A stretch of 64,000 nt of DNA from Antrihabitans stalactiti (GCF_012932915.1 NZ_VCQU01000002.1:434001-498000), one strand, 5' to 3'; positions 30,255 through 39,875 are shown, counted from the stretch's first letter. Program-made: numbers and translations. Notes: a model not told the origin generated them from the sequence alone.

Positions 30255-30276
30255 CGGGGCGAGCGAAGCGACGGGG
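30255..30276 (+). repeat. 22-bp GCGA-rich box, copy before hisF
   Basis: Identical to 24840-24861 (CGGGGCGAGCGAAG plus CGACGGGG). It fills the gap between the impA stop and the GGGGGAAA region before the hisF ATG. It may add translation or processing signals, or be a dispersed mini-repeat. Confidence 0.75.
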
Positions 30277-30282
30277 GAAACA

Positions 30283-31056
30283 ATGACAGTCGCGGTGCGA
30301 GTGATCCCATGCCTCGATGTCGACGCGGGACGTGTCGTCAAAGGTGTCAACTTCGAAAATCTGCGTGACGCAGGCGATCCCGTCGAGCTGGCAGCCATCT
30401 ACGACGCGCAAGGTGCAGACGAGCTGACCTTCCTCGACGTCACCGCATCGACGTCGGACCGAGGCACGATGATCGACGTCGTCACCCGGACCGCCGAGCA
30501 GGTTTTCATCCCGCTGACCGTGGGCGGGGGAGTGCGCAGCGTCGAAGACGTGGACCGACTGTTGCGGGCAGGTGCCGACAAGGTGTCGGTCAACACCGCA
30601 GCGATCGCGCGCCCGGAGTTGTTGCGCGAGTTGAGCGAACGGTTCGGCTCGCAATGCATCGTGCTGTCTGTCGATGCGCGCACCGTGCCGGAAGGTCAGG
30701 AGCCGACGCCGTCGGGCTGGGAAGTGACGACGCATGGCGGTAAGCGAGGGACCGGCATCGATGCGGTCGAGTGGGCGTTGCGCGGCGCGGAATTGGGCGT
30801 CGGCGAAATCCTGCTCAACTCGATGGACGCCGATGGCACCAAGGCGGGCTTCGACCTGCAGATGATCCGCGCGGTCCGGGCGGCGGTGCACGTTCCGGTC
30901 ATCGCGAGCGGCGGCGCTGGGACGATCGAGCACTTCGCCCCCGCCGTCGAAGCCGGCGCCGATGCGGTGCTCGCGGCCAGCGTCTTCCACTTCGGTGATC
31001 TGCGCATATCGGACGTCAAGAACGCCATGCGCGCCGAGGGAATCATCGTCCGCTAG
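30283..31056 (+). CDS. hisF: Imidazole glycerol phosphate synthase cyclase subunit
   Basis: Barrel subunit that cyclises PRFAR with ammonia from HisH into IGP and AICAR. 257 residues. [15 protein letters not shown] carries catalytic Asp11; [13 protein letters not shown] carries the second catalytic Asp near 131-187 region; [12 protein letters not shown] and IASGGAG bind phosphate. ATG 30283 has GGGGGAAAC immediately upstream; longer frames would overlap impA. It ends on CTAG shared with the convergent gene. Confidence 0.97.
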   Translation: MTVAVRVIPCLDVDAGRVVKGVNFENLRDAGDPVELAAIYDAQGADELTFLDVTASTSDRGTMIDVVTRTAEQVFIPLTVGGGVRSVEDVDRLLRAGADKVSVNTAAIARPELLRELSERFGSQCIVLSVDARTVPEGQEPTPSGWEVTTHGGKRGTGIDAVEWALRGAELGVGEILLNSMDADGTKAGFDLQMIRAVRAAVHVPVIASGGAGTIEHFAPAVEAGADAVLAASVFHFGDLRISDVKNAMRAEGIIVR

Positions 31057-31520
31057 CCCGCGCACGCGGCGACTTCGAGGGTCCGCTCGTGGCCGGCTGC
31101 TCGGTTGCCTTCGGCATCTATTGCCTCGACGTTCCATGTCACGGCGCCGGGGTCGGCAAACGGACCCAGCGATGCGGTCCACTCGTCGGGTCCCCAGATC
31201 ATGTCGATGGAGTTGAGCGCTCCTGCCGGCTCGGTCCAGGTGAGGCGCACTGAGGCGGCCTTGGGAACGCTCGCCCGCACCGGTGCTGCCGTCGGCCCGC
31301 AGTCGCCGGTGTAGACGACTGGTTCCGCGGCCGATTGGTACTCGATGACCGGTGGCGTGCGGTCGATCGCGAGCGCTCTCGTCGACGTGGCCTCTGTCGG
31401 CGTCATGCGTGTCGTGTGGTCTTCGCGCTTGCCGTTGGGGGCGAGCGCAATAGCTGCACCAGCACCGATGAGCAGTGCGGTGACGCTGACGACGGCAGCG
31501 GTAGTTCGAAACCTGGTCAC
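31053..31520 (-). CDS. Secreted or membrane-anchored hypothetical protein
   Basis: 155 residues from GTG 31520 (GAGGTGAC just upstream); ATG 31544 is an alternative. The N-terminus [23 protein letters not shown] is a signal or anchor segment. The mature part has a Thr-rich linker and a C-terminal domain with two Cys (TGDCGP and the terminal AACAG) and a beta-strand pattern reminiscent of a fibronectin/Ig-like fold ([34 protein letters not shown]). I do not recognise the family. It interrupts the his cluster on the opposite strand, between hisF and hisI. Confidence 0.7.
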   Translation of the reverse strand: MTRFRTTAAVVSVTALLIGAGAAIALAPNGKREDHTTRMTPTEATSTRALAIDRTPPVIEYQSAAEPVVYTGDCGPTAAPVRASVPKAASVRLTWTEPAGALNSIDMIWGPDEWTASLGPFADPGAVTWNVEAIDAEGNRAAGHERTLEVAACAG

Positions 31521-31588
31521 GTCACCTCGCAAGCTCGTCGGCATGGACGACGACGTTATCGCGTAGCGCGCCCCGTTACGCTGAAGGC

Positions 31589-31939
31589 ATGAGCCTCGAC
31601 CCCGCAATCGCGTCCCGCCTCAAGCGCAACGACGCCGGACTGTTCGCTGCGGTCGCGCAGGAGAAGGCCACCGGTGATGTGCTGATGATGGCCTGGATGG
31701 ACGACGAGGCGCTCGCTCGCACCCTCGAAACCCGCAGCGCCACTTATTATTCGCGCTCGCGTCAGCAGTACTGGACGAAGGGTGAGACGTCCGGCCACAC
31801 GCAGTACGTCCACGAGGTCAGGCTCGATTGCGACGGCGACACCGTGCTCCTGATCGTCGACCAGGTCGGTGCCGCCTGCCACACCGGAACGCACACCTGC
31901 TTCGACGCGGACGTGCTGCTCGCGCCGAAGCAGGTCTGA
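31589..31939 (+). CDS. hisI: Phosphoribosyl-AMP cyclohydrolase
   Basis: Zn-dependent opening of the adenine ring of PR-AMP. 116 residues, the monofunctional form without the HisE domain. [28 protein letters not shown] and the metal segment RLDCDGDT...ACHTGTHTC are diagnostic; the three Cys bind zinc. TACGCT (31577-31582) ends 6 nt before the ATG, so hisI has its own leaderless promoter and is separated from hisF by the convergent/divergent secreted gene. Confidence 0.96.
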   Translation: MSLDPAIASRLKRNDAGLFAAVAQEKATGDVLMMAWMDDEALARTLETRSATYYSRSRQQYWTKGETSGHTQYVHEVRLDCDGDTVLLIVDQVGAACHTGTHTCFDADVLLAPKQV

Positions 31940-31940
31940 G

Positions 31941-33563
31941 CTACTTCTTGTCGTCGGCCTTGCAGGTCAGCCCTTCAGCGGGCTTCGTGAGGTCGTTGAT
32001 GTAGGCGAGAACGGCATCGTCGACGCAGGCAATTTCGCTGAACGTGCCGCCGTGCTGAGTGCCCTCGACCGTGATGAGCGAGCCGCCGAGCTGCTTGGCG
32101 AGGTCGACACCCGCCTGGTACGGCGTGGCCGGGTCGCCGGTGGTCGAGACGACGACGATGTCGGGCAAGCCCTTGACTGTGATCTCGTGCGGCTGCGACG
32201 TCGGCGGAACCGGCCAGAGCGCGCACGAGCCGAGCGGTGCTGCTCCAGTGCCGTGACCGTCATCGGTGAACGGCGCGACCTTACGGATCTCGGTGTCGAG
32301 CTCGCCGAGTTCCGCGCGGTCCGTCTCCGCAGGCTTGTCCACACACAGGACGGCGGTATGCGCGTCGTCCTGATTCGCATACGTGCCGTCTTCACGGCGG
32401 TCCAAGTAGTCGTCCGACAAGGCGAGGAGCGCATCGCCCTTCTGCGGATTGGCCTTCAGTTCGGTCAATCCGGTCGTCAATTTGTCCCACAGTTCCGGGC
32501 TGTAGAGCGCCTGGATGGTGCCGGTGATCGCATCGTTGTAGCCCAGTCCGCGCGGATCTTGTGTTGTCGCAGGCTTTTCGATCAGCGGGTTGACGAGGGC
32601 ACGATACGCGGCGACTGCCTGCGCGGGGTCGGTGCCGAGCGGGCAATCGGGCTTCTCGGCACATTTGGCGGCGAACTTGTCGAAGGCCTTCTGGAAGCCG
32701 GTCCACTGCTTGATCCGGGACTCGCGAACGTCTTCGGCCGGGTTGACCGCGCCATCGAGGACCATCGCGCGGACCTTGTCGGGGAAGGTCTCGGCGTACA
32801 CCGACCCGATGTGGGTGCCGTAGGAGATGCCGATGTAGGTCAACTTCTCGTCGCCGAGTGCGCCACGAATGACGTCCATGTCGTGGGCAACCTCGCGCGT
32901 GCCGACGTGCGCCAGGAAGTCCTTGCCGGTCCGCTCGACGCACTTTTCGACGTCGCGCTTGGTCTCGTCTTCCTGCTCCTTGATACCCGCAGGGGAGTTG
33001 TCGATATCGAGGTCCTGCCGGTCGGCGTCCTTTTCTTTGTCGTCGAGGCATTTGATCGTCGGTGTCGACGCGCCGATGCCACGCGGATCGAAGCCGATCA
33101 CGTCGAAGCGCTCACCGATCTCGGTGCCGATACCGAGGCCCGCAAGCCGCAGGCCCGACGCACCCGGACCGCCCGGGTTGATCAGCACCGAACCGATCTT
33201 CTTGCCGGTTGCCCGGGTCCGCGAGATGGCAATTTTCGCCTGGTCGCCGTCGGGATTGTCGTAGTCGACCGGAACGTCGATGCGCGCGCACTGGAGTCCG
33301 AAGCTGATGCGGCTGCCACCGGCCTCATAGCCCTTGCAGGGACCCCAATCGACGGTCTGGGTGTAGTACTTTTCCAAACCTGCTGGCGCGGCGTCGGACT
33401 TGTCGTCCTTTGTCACGAGCTTGAAGATGACGAAACCGATCACCACCGCGGCGACGATTGCTAAAGCCACGAACGCAAACAGCAGGCCGCGTTTGCTCTT
33501 TTTCGGCGGTGCGGACGACGGCTGCTCCGGCGTTGGCGGCGGCGGTTGGTCGGGGATCGACAT
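31941..33563 (-). CDS. Exported alpha/beta hydrolase, Hip1/tripeptidyl aminopeptidase (TAP) type
   Basis: 540 residues. A cytoplasmic Pro-rich N-tail, then one membrane helix (LLFAFVALAIVAAVVIGFVIF, about 27-47), then a periplasmic hydrolase. GGPGASG is the oxyanion-loop motif; GISYGTHIG holds the nucleophile Ser near 246. The C-terminal TAP-like domain has VVSTTGDPATPYQ (Asp near 477) and EGTQHGGTF (His near 502), completing the triad. Several Cys pairs suit an exported protein. By family, a cell-envelope serine protease or aminopeptidase; M. tuberculosis Hip1 is the best-known relative. Confidence 0.9.
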   Translation of the reverse strand: MSIPDQPPPPTPEQPSSAPPKKSKRGLLFAFVALAIVAAVVIGFVIFKLVTKDDKSDAAPAGLEKYYTQTVDWGPCKGYEAGGSRISFGLQCARIDVPVDYDNPDGDQAKIAISRTRATGKKIGSVLINPGGPGASGLRLAGLGIGTEIGERFDVIGFDPRGIGASTPTIKCLDDKEKDADRQDLDIDNSPAGIKEQEDETKRDVEKCVERTGKDFLAHVGTREVAHDMDVIRGALGDEKLTYIGISYGTHIGSVYAETFPDKVRAMVLDGAVNPAEDVRESRIKQWTGFQKAFDKFAAKCAEKPDCPLGTDPAQAVAAYRALVNPLIEKPATTQDPRGLGYNDAITGTIQALYSPELWDKLTTGLTELKANPQKGDALLALSDDYLDRREDGTYANQDDAHTAVLCVDKPAETDRAELGELDTEIRKVAPFTDDGHGTGAAPLGSCALWPVPPTSQPHEITVKGLPDIVVVSTTGDPATPYQAGVDLAKQLGGSLITVEGTQHGGTFSEIACVDDAVLAYINDLTKPAEGLTCKADDKK

Positions 33564-33633
33564 CTTGGCTCCTCGCGGATGAATACCTCGGTCGGGACAT
33601 CATTGCAGGTCTACCGTTGAGTTCGAGGATCTA

Positions 33634-35247
33634 ATGGCCGACACGGACGTATTGCGCGAAACGGCGCGGGCTGCGTGCTTGCGCCGCGATTGGCGTGAGG
33701 CATATCGGTGCCTCGACGAGGCTCGCGGGTGCTGCGAGCTCGATACAGACGAGCTCGATGCGCTCGGCGAGGCCGCGTGGTGGCTCGGGATCGTCAAAGA
33801 TGCGCTGTGCACGTCCGAGGAGGTATTTCGGCGACTGCAACAAGCAGGTTCCACCCGGCGTGCCGGGATGAAAGCCGTCGAACTGGGTCTGGCGTGGATT
33901 ACCCGCGGCGACATCGCCATCGGATCGGGGTGGATCAATCGCGCGAAGCGGATTCTCGCCGAGGTACCCGAAGGGCCCGAGCATGGCTACCTCGGCTACC
34001 TCGATGCCATGTTGGCGCTGGAATTCGGTGATCTAGAGCCGACGACGGTCCAGGCTCCGGCATTGCAGCAGATGAGTTCGCGCTACGACGCACCTGCGCT
34101 CGAATCGCTGGGTCTGGTCTTGTCCGGACTTGCGGATCTGAAGGAATGTCGGACCGTGGCGGGCTTCGCGAAACTCGATGAGGCAATGCTTCCGGTGCTT
34201 GCAGATCAAGTACCGCCGCTGTGGGCCACCGACGTGTACTGCACCGTGATTCATGCGTGTCACTTGCTTGCCGATGTGCGACGCATGCGGTCTTGGACCG
34301 ACGCGCTGGAACGCTGGTCGGCGAACGTGCCTCAAGCTGTGATGGTTACCGGAATCTGCCGCATTCATCGGCTGCAATTGCGCGGGTTCGACGGCGACTT
34401 CGAGGTCGTCGAGCGCCTGCTCATCGAGGCCAGTGAGGCATTGACCGACCTGAACGGTTGGATAGCGGGAGCCGGCTTTCATCAGCTCGGCGACGTGCGG
34501 CGGATGCGGGGCGACACAGATCAGGCAATGGCGGCTTACGCGCGTGCGCGTGAACTCGGTATCGAGCCGCAGCCTGGCGAGGCCTTGTTGCAACTCGCCA
34601 TGGGGAAGGGCGCAGCGGCGTGGACGATGCTTCGGTCTGCGCTCGACTGCGAAGATCGCGTCGGCCGGGCGCGACTGTTGCCGAGCGCCGTGCTCGTCGC
34701 GCTGTCGCTCGACAAAGTCGACGAAGCCGAAACATGTTGCCAGGAACTGGAATCGCTCGCAGAGGCATATTGGAGTCCGGGCTTTCGAGCGTGGGCGCGC
34801 CATTGCCGCGGAGCAGTATTGGTCACGCGACGTGCGTTCGATGAGGGGCTGCGGGCGCTGCAGGCTGCGGCGCGAGACTATCGCGAGCAGCAGACGCGCT
34901 ACAGTCTTGCGCAGGTGTACGAATGGATGGCGTTGGCGCACAAAGGCATCGGGGACAATGAACTCGCCGATGCCGACGTTGCGACCGCGCTCGCGATCTA
35001 TCGCCAGCTCGGAGCCGAGCCCGACGTGCGTAGGCTCGATCGTTCCGAACGGCCTGGTGGGCTCACCGCTCGCGAGGTCGAGATCCTCGCGTGCATCGCC
35101 CAGGGCGCTACAAACAAGCAGGTCGCTGCGCAGGTGTTCATCACCGAGAAGACGGTCGGGCGTCATCTGGCGAACATCTACGCCAAGCTGGGTGTCTCGT
35201 CGCGGACCGCCGCCGTCGCTTGGGCGCGGGCGAACGCGTTGGTCTGA
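33634..35247 (+). CDS. LuxR-family regulator with TPR-like helical region
   Basis: 537 residues. About 1-460 are helical repeats of TPR character (for example AYARARELGIEPQPGEALLQLA). The C-terminus is a GerE/LuxR helix-turn-helix (about 472-537): LTAREVEILACIAQGATNKQVAAQVFITEKTV and HLANIYAKLGVSSRTAAV. There is no Walker motif, so it is not a full LAL/STAND ATPase. GAGG lies 5 nt upstream of ATG 33634. The flavoenzyme follows 86 bp later on the same strand, a pairing common in actinobacteria, so it is the probable target. Confidence 0.9.
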   Translation: MADTDVLRETARAACLRRDWREAYRCLDEARGCCELDTDELDALGEAAWWLGIVKDALCTSEEVFRRLQQAGSTRRAGMKAVELGLAWITRGDIAIGSGWINRAKRILAEVPEGPEHGYLGYLDAMLALEFGDLEPTTVQAPALQQMSSRYDAPALESLGLVLSGLADLKECRTVAGFAKLDEAMLPVLADQVPPLWATDVYCTVIHACHLLADVRRMRSWTDALERWSANVPQAVMVTGICRIHRLQLRGFDGDFEVVERLLIEASEALTDLNGWIAGAGFHQLGDVRRMRGDTDQAMAAYARARELGIEPQPGEALLQLAMGKGAAAWTMLRSALDCEDRVGRARLLPSAVLVALSLDKVDEAETCCQELESLAEAYWSPGFRAWARHCRGAVLVTRRAFDEGLRALQAAARDYREQQTRYSLAQVYEWMALAHKGIGDNELADADVATALAIYRQLGAEPDVRRLDRSERPGGLTAREVEILACIAQGATNKQVAAQVFITEKTVGRHLANIYAKLGVSSRTAAVAWARANALV

Positions 35248-35333
35248 CGTACATCATTTGCTGCACGACCTCGTCGGAAAGATCAGGTATTCGCCCGATG
35301 TGTGGGCGTCCCCGGATTTCTAACCTCGAAGGT

Positions 35334-36707
35334 ATGACTAGGACACATGTAAGTTTGCAGCAAAACTTCGCGGGAATCGTTCTGACGCAGGGGGATCCCG
35401 GTTACGACGACGCACGCGAGATTTTCAACGCGATGATCGATCGGCGGCCCGCCGTGATCGCCCAATGCAGGACGGTCGAGGACGTGAAGGCAGCGCTGGC
35501 CTATGGGCAGCGGGAGGGCCTCGACATTGCGGTGCGGTCCGGCGGGCACAGCGTGGCGGGAGCGAGCGTGATAGACGGCGGCTTGGTCGTCGATCTGCGA
35601 CTGATGAACGAGGTCAGCGTCGACACAGACGCCCGCACTGCCACGGTCGCAGGGGGTGCAACCTGGGCAGATGTCGACCGCGCATGTCAGCCGCACGGTC
35701 TGGCAACTGTCGGTGGGCGCGTGTCGTCGACGGGCGTCGCCGGCCTGACGCTGGGGGGTGGGTCCGGCTGGTTCGAACGCAAATTCGGGCTCGCGTCCGA
35801 CGCGCTCATCTCCGTCGACCTCGTCACGGCCGACGGACGCGAGGTCACTGCCAGTGCCGAAGAGAACCCGGACTTGTTCTGGGCATTGCACGGTGGCGGC
35901 GGAAATTTCGGTGTCGCAACACGTTTCGTCTTCGCGCTGCAGCCGTTGCCGGTCACGGCGTTCGCGTTGTTGCTGTGGTTGCCCGAGACTGCTCGCACCC
36001 TGCTGCGGACGTATCGCGACATGGTCGACCGTGGCCTGCCCCTCGACCTCGGTGGTGGCATGGCCTATCTGACCGGTCCACCGTTGCCCTTCGTTCCCGA
36101 CGAGCTGCAGGGCCGGCGGCTCATCGGCATGATCGCCACTTATGCCGGCTCCGAGGCCGAAATGCGTTCGGCGATCGCACCGTTGCTCGCGTTGAATCCG
36201 GTCGCGAGCATGATCGCCGAGCTGCCGTACACGGAGATTCAGTCCGCGCTCGACGATCCGCCGGGATTCCGCAACTATTGGTCTGCGCAGCATCTTGCCG
36301 CGTTGTCGGACGAGGCGATCGACGTGTTCATTGCACAGGGTGAAGCGATGTTGGTGCCGTCGCCGTCGCAGCATCTGATCCTCCCTTGGGGTGGCGCGGT
36401 CGCCGATCACGCCGAGAATTGGCCGCAGCCGCATCGGAGTGCGGCGTGGGTGGTGCATCCGTTCGGGTTGTGGGAAGACCCCGCTGACGACGACTACGTC
36501 ATCTCCTGGGCGCGCAATGCCGTCGCGGGTTTGCAGCCGTACTCGACGGGCGCGGTGTACCTGAACTTCATCGGCAACGAAGGCGAAGACCGCATCGTCT
36601 CCGGATTCGGACGCGACAACTACGACCGACTTACTCGTGTGAAGGCAGAGTACGACCCGGCCAACGTCTTTCGCCTCAACCACAACATCAAGCCATGGAC
36701 GCCCTGA
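35334..36707 (+). CDS. BBE-type FAD-binding oxidoreductase
   Basis: 457 residues of the PCMH/berberine-bridge family. RSGGHSVAGAS (about 63-73) contains the His expected to carry covalent 8-alpha-FAD. GGRVSSTGVAGLTLGGGSGW lacks the Cys used for the second covalent bond in bicovalent members. The C-terminal BBE motif YDRLTRVKAEYDPANVFRLNHNI is intact. The ATG at 35334 follows CTCGAAGGT; the longer frame overlaps the luxR gene and is rejected. It oxidises an unknown alcohol or carbohydrate-like substrate. Probably regulated by the LuxR protein upstream. Confidence 0.9.
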   Translation: MTRTHVSLQQNFAGIVLTQGDPGYDDAREIFNAMIDRRPAVIAQCRTVEDVKAALAYGQREGLDIAVRSGGHSVAGASVIDGGLVVDLRLMNEVSVDTDARTATVAGGATWADVDRACQPHGLATVGGRVSSTGVAGLTLGGGSGWFERKFGLASDALISVDLVTADGREVTASAEENPDLFWALHGGGGNFGVATRFVFALQPLPVTAFALLLWLPETARTLLRTYRDMVDRGLPLDLGGGMAYLTGPPLPFVPDELQGRRLIGMIATYAGSEAEMRSAIAPLLALNPVASMIAELPYTEIQSALDDPPGFRNYWSAQHLAALSDEAIDVFIAQGEAMLVPSPSQHLILPWGGAVADHAENWPQPHRSAAWVVHPFGLWEDPADDDYVISWARNAVAGLQPYSTGAVYLNFIGNEGEDRIVSGFGRDNYDRLTRVKAEYDPANVFRLNHNIKPWTP

Positions 36708-36886
36708 CATCCGGTGAGTGGCTGATCGCGACCATGACTCAACTGCCCCCGGCAACCTGCCTCCAGATCGCCGACGCCAGCGGTCTGGGGGAGGGCGAGA
36801 CTCGAACGTGGTTGGCGGCCATGACAGTTGCGGAGCTTGTCTCCTTCGACCCGGTCACCGAGACGTACGCATTGGCACAGCCGTAG
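36695..36886 (+). CDS. Short winged-helix protein resembling the N-terminus of Rv2258c-type methyltransferases
   Basis: 63 residues from ATG 36695, overlapping the end of the flavoenzyme gene. LPPATCLQIADASGLGEGET and RTWLAAMTVAELVSFDPVTETYAL match the pattern of the small winged-helix domain (PaTsaelAaraGl..yvrewLaamv..g.veydp.tgty.L) that precedes the SAM domain of that family. The SAM domain is absent, so this is either a free-standing domain or a truncated gene. Translational coupling to the oxidoreductase is possible. Confidence 0.5.
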   Translation: MDALTSGEWLIATMTQLPPATCLQIADASGLGEGETRTWLAAMTVAELVSFDPVTETYALAQP

Positions 36887-36895
36887 ATTCGGTCC

Positions 36896-37075
36896 ATGCC
36901 TTTGATTCAGATCAGTCAGACGCCCGGATTGACGACCGAGCAGAAGCAAGCCGCCATCGCCGCGGTCACCAAGGCCTACGCCGACGCGACAGGGAAGAAC
37001 CCCGACGCAGTGTGGGTCACGGTCACCGACATCCCTCGCGAGCACTGGGGTGTGGGCGGCAAACCGTTGGGCTGA
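36896..37075 (+). CDS. 4-oxalocrotonate tautomerase-family protein
   Basis: 59 residues starting MPLIQISQTPGLTTEQK, so removal of Met would expose the catalytic Pro1 of the tautomerase superfamily. The length (about 60) and the segment VTVTDIPREHWGVGGKPLG at the C-terminus match 4-OT/DmpI-type enzymes. The substrate is unknown. It lies 9 nt after the small winged-helix frame and may share its transcript with the flavoenzyme, which would suit an oxidation-tautomerisation pair (inference). Confidence 0.82.
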   Translation: MPLIQISQTPGLTTEQKQAAIAAVTKAYADATGKNPDAVWVTVTDIPREHWGVGGKPLG

Positions 37076-37133
37076 GGCTCGTCGGGTTCCATCGCCCCGC
37101 GGTGGGGGGGGTCAGCCTCGGTAGATTTAAGGG

Positions 37134-39857
37134 GTGAGCACGATTGGGTTCTCGGTCCCGGAGGAATTCGAGCTTTCGTACGTCGAAGAGCCGATCCTGG
37201 ATCTGTACTCCTACGGCCCGTGGCGGATTCCGGATGGGCTACTCGACGAGATGCGAAGCCGTGCGCTGAAGTTGGTCGCGGACCCACGGGTCGCCGAGTG
37301 GTCGGGCAACGCCAACGAGGCGTATCGAGAACCGAAAAACGGCATTGCAGACACGATCGACGGTGTCTTGGCGTTCCTGTTCGGGGCGTGCGCTGCGCGG
37401 TCGGGGTACTGGGGCGAGAAGGTCTTCACCATCACCGATCCGTTGTTCGTCAGCATGGACCGGTCGCGGCCTCGGTGGAACTTCATTCGTGGTCAGGACG
37501 GGCGGTGGCGTCCGCCCGGTTGGGTGATCATGGATGCCGCCACGCAGGATCCCGCGCGACGCGAGATCGGCCTGGCGATGCTGCGCGAATGCGTCGAGGT
37601 GTACGACGGTCTCGAACCGATCGAAGCCCGTCGCCAAGCCTTACTGGCACTGATCGACGAACGTGCCGCTGACCCGTTCAAGCACTCGTTCGACCTGTCC
37701 GCACCGAACGACGAACTCGCGGACCTGTGGGGCGCGGAAGCGTCGGAAGAGATCGTGAACGTGTTGCCGGAGCTGAGCGGTCCGGTCGGGTACATGACCT
37801 GGGCGGCAGACGGTTTCGTCGCAATTCATCGGAAGTTGGTGAATGCGGGTGGTGGCGAGAAGCTTCCGCTCGCGCTGTCGAAGTTGCTCCTCGCAGCGGG
37901 GGTGAAGTCGGTACCACCGGCGTTGGTGGCATCGATCGGCGTCGACGTGCTCAAAGAGGTCGATACGAAGATGGGAGAGTTGTCCGCCGCGTTCGACACG
38001 ACCGAGTGGCAGGACGCCACAGTCCGCTGGCTGGTCCGCCTCAGCGTCGACGGCCATCTCGGCGATGTTCGCACGTGGCTGGACATGGCACGGCGACTCG
38101 ACGGAGCCGCGTACGGACTGCCGAATCGCGCGCAGACGAGGTACTCGTCGCAGTCGTCGTCGGTCCCGGTCTACGACTTCGAGGAAAGCGTGCGCGGCAT
38201 GGTCACTCGTCGTCGGGTGATCAATTCGATCGCGAAGGCCACCGCGGTCGCCGACGCCGAACCGGTCCTTGCAGCGGACGACGCAACCGCGCAGAAGAAC
38301 GACCTCTCGATCATCGGGCAGCCCGAACTGAAGCAGACCATCATCGCTGCCGCCGAAAGTGGCGGATCGGCAATGCGGCTGCTGATCGCGGGGCCGCAGG
38401 GGACCGGTAAAGGCGTCGCGGTGGATATGGTCGCCGACGCGTTCCGCCGCGTCGGCGTCAACGAACCGACTCGCTGGATCCCCGCCGCATTGTTCACCGA
38501 CCGCACGACCGCGACCGCGATCGAAGTCCTGCGTCTCGAGGTCGCGGCGTGCGTCGGCAAGCGGGTGCTCGTCGTCGACGGACTCGACGAGTTGGTCACC
38601 TCGACCGAGGTCGACCGCAGCCTGATCCGCGAGTTCCAGCGACTGCTCGACGAACACGAGAGTCTCGACGTCATCGCGCTCTGCGGAGTCGACGGCCATC
38701 GCGCGGTCTACGGCGCAAACCCCGCGCTGGCCCGCGAGTTCCGGACCGCCGTCACCAAGGATTTCGACGAAGCCGCGTTTGCGGAGTTGTTCCGTCGGAA
38801 GGTCGTTCGTCTCGGCTGCACGGTCGACGACGACACCGTCGCAGCGGCCGGAGCCAAGCTGAAGGCGACACCGCCGTTCCGCAACTTGCGCAACGGTCAC
38901 CTGGCGTCGGCGTTCGCGTCGGACTCGGTCGTCGCTGCCCGCATGCGGACCGGTGAGAACAAGGTCGACGTGACGGTCGAGGACTTTCCGGAGGACGTCA
39001 CTGGCGCGGTCATCGCGGTCGGCGATCCGATGGGCGAGCTCGACCTGCTCGTCGGGTTGGACAAAGTGAAGGATGAGGTCCGGCTGCTGCGTGCCGAAGC
39101 CGCAGCCTTCAAGCTGCGTCGCGACGCGGGGATCGTCGTCGCACCGCCGGCCCGCCACCTCGCGTTCACCGGCAATCCCGGTACCGGAAAGACAACGGTC
39201 GCGCGGCTTTTGGCGCGGATCTACAGTTCGGTCGGCTTGCTGACTTCAGGTCACATCGTCGAGGTATCGCGCGCCGACTTGATCGGTCGCTACATCGGGC
39301 AGACCACACCGAAGGTCCGCGCGGCTGTCGAACGTGCGCTCGGTGGCGTGCTGTTCATCGACGAGGCCTACTCGTTGACGCCCCCGAATTCATCCAACGA
39401 CTACGGTCACGAAGCCGTCGCCAGCCTCGTGAAAATGATGGAAGACCACCGAAGCGACCTCATGGTGATCGTCGCAGGTTACGAGCGCGAGATGGACACC
39501 TTCTTGATGTCCAACCCCGGTCTCGAGTCGCGATTCGCGCGCCGCATCAAGTTCCCCGACTACACCAAAGACGACTTGAGCGCGATCTTCGAGACGATGG
39601 TCCGCGAATCCGGCCTTCGAATGGAAGACGGCGTGCCTCAGCGCGTCTCTGGGATGCTCGCCGCGCAGAAAAGCGACCGCGGCTTCGGCAACGCGAGGGC
39701 TGCCCGCAACCTGCTCGAGGCGATTCTCGGTCGCCAAGCGGTCCGCCTGACGAGCATGCCCAAGACCCCCGACACCGACGAAGTCCGGCTCATTCGACTA
39801 GTCGACATCCCCGACGTCGAGGAGAAGATCGACGATCGGCCAGGTCAGTACCTCTAA
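37134..39857 (+). CDS. Tandem AAA ATPase with CbxX/CfxQ-type C-terminal module
   Basis: 907 residues. The region 1-400 is unique and mostly helical. The first AAA module has GPQGTGKG (420-427) and VLVVDGLDEL near 478-487 as Walker A and a weak Walker B, probably a diverged ATPase. The second is a classical CbxX/CfxQ/SpoVK module: GNPGTGKTTVARLLARIY (680-697), VLFIDEAYSLTP (about 739-750) and GNARAARNLLEAI near 860. CbxX modules also occur in ESX EccA proteins, but no ESX genes are here. TAGATT (37122-37127) ends 6 nt before GTG 37134, so it is probably leaderless. No partner gene can be named. Confidence 0.88.
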   Translation: MSTIGFSVPEEFELSYVEEPILDLYSYGPWRIPDGLLDEMRSRALKLVADPRVAEWSGNANEAYREPKNGIADTIDGVLAFLFGACAARSGYWGEKVFTITDPLFVSMDRSRPRWNFIRGQDGRWRPPGWVIMDAATQDPARREIGLAMLRECVEVYDGLEPIEARRQALLALIDERAADPFKHSFDLSAPNDELADLWGAEASEEIVNVLPELSGPVGYMTWAADGFVAIHRKLVNAGGGEKLPLALSKLLLAAGVKSVPPALVASIGVDVLKEVDTKMGELSAAFDTTEWQDATVRWLVRLSVDGHLGDVRTWLDMARRLDGAAYGLPNRAQTRYSSQSSSVPVYDFEESVRGMVTRRRVINSIAKATAVADAEPVLAADDATAQKNDLSIIGQPELKQTIIAAAESGGSAMRLLIAGPQGTGKGVAVDMVADAFRRVGVNEPTRWIPAALFTDRTTATAIEVLRLEVAACVGKRVLVVDGLDELVTSTEVDRSLIREFQRLLDEHESLDVIALCGVDGHRAVYGANPALAREFRTAVTKDFDEAAFAELFRRKVVRLGCTVDDDTVAAAGAKLKATPPFRNLRNGHLASAFASDSVVAARMRTGENKVDVTVEDFPEDVTGAVIAVGDPMGELDLLVGLDKVKDEVRLLRAEAAAFKLRRDAGIVVAPPARHLAFTGNPGTGKTTVARLLARIYSSVGLLTSGHIVEVSRADLIGRYIGQTTPKVRAAVERALGGVLFIDEAYSLTPPNSSNDYGHEAVASLVKMMEDHRSDLMVIVAGYEREMDTFLMSNPGLESRFARRIKFPDYTKDDLSAIFETMVRESGLRMEDGVPQRVSGMLAAQKSDRGFGNARAARNLLEAILGRQAVRLTSMPKTPDTDEVRLIRLVDIPDVEEKIDDRPGQYL

Positions 39858-39875
39858 GGCTTTAAGGGCGGGCGC

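Noticed and set aside
31869-33464. 531-codon frame opposite the Hip1-type hydrolase
   Set aside because: No domain; the opposite frame has a full catalytic triad.
37641-39158. 505-codon frame opposite the tandem AAA gene
   Set aside because: Codon-bias shadow; the AAA frame contains Walker motifs in this stretch.
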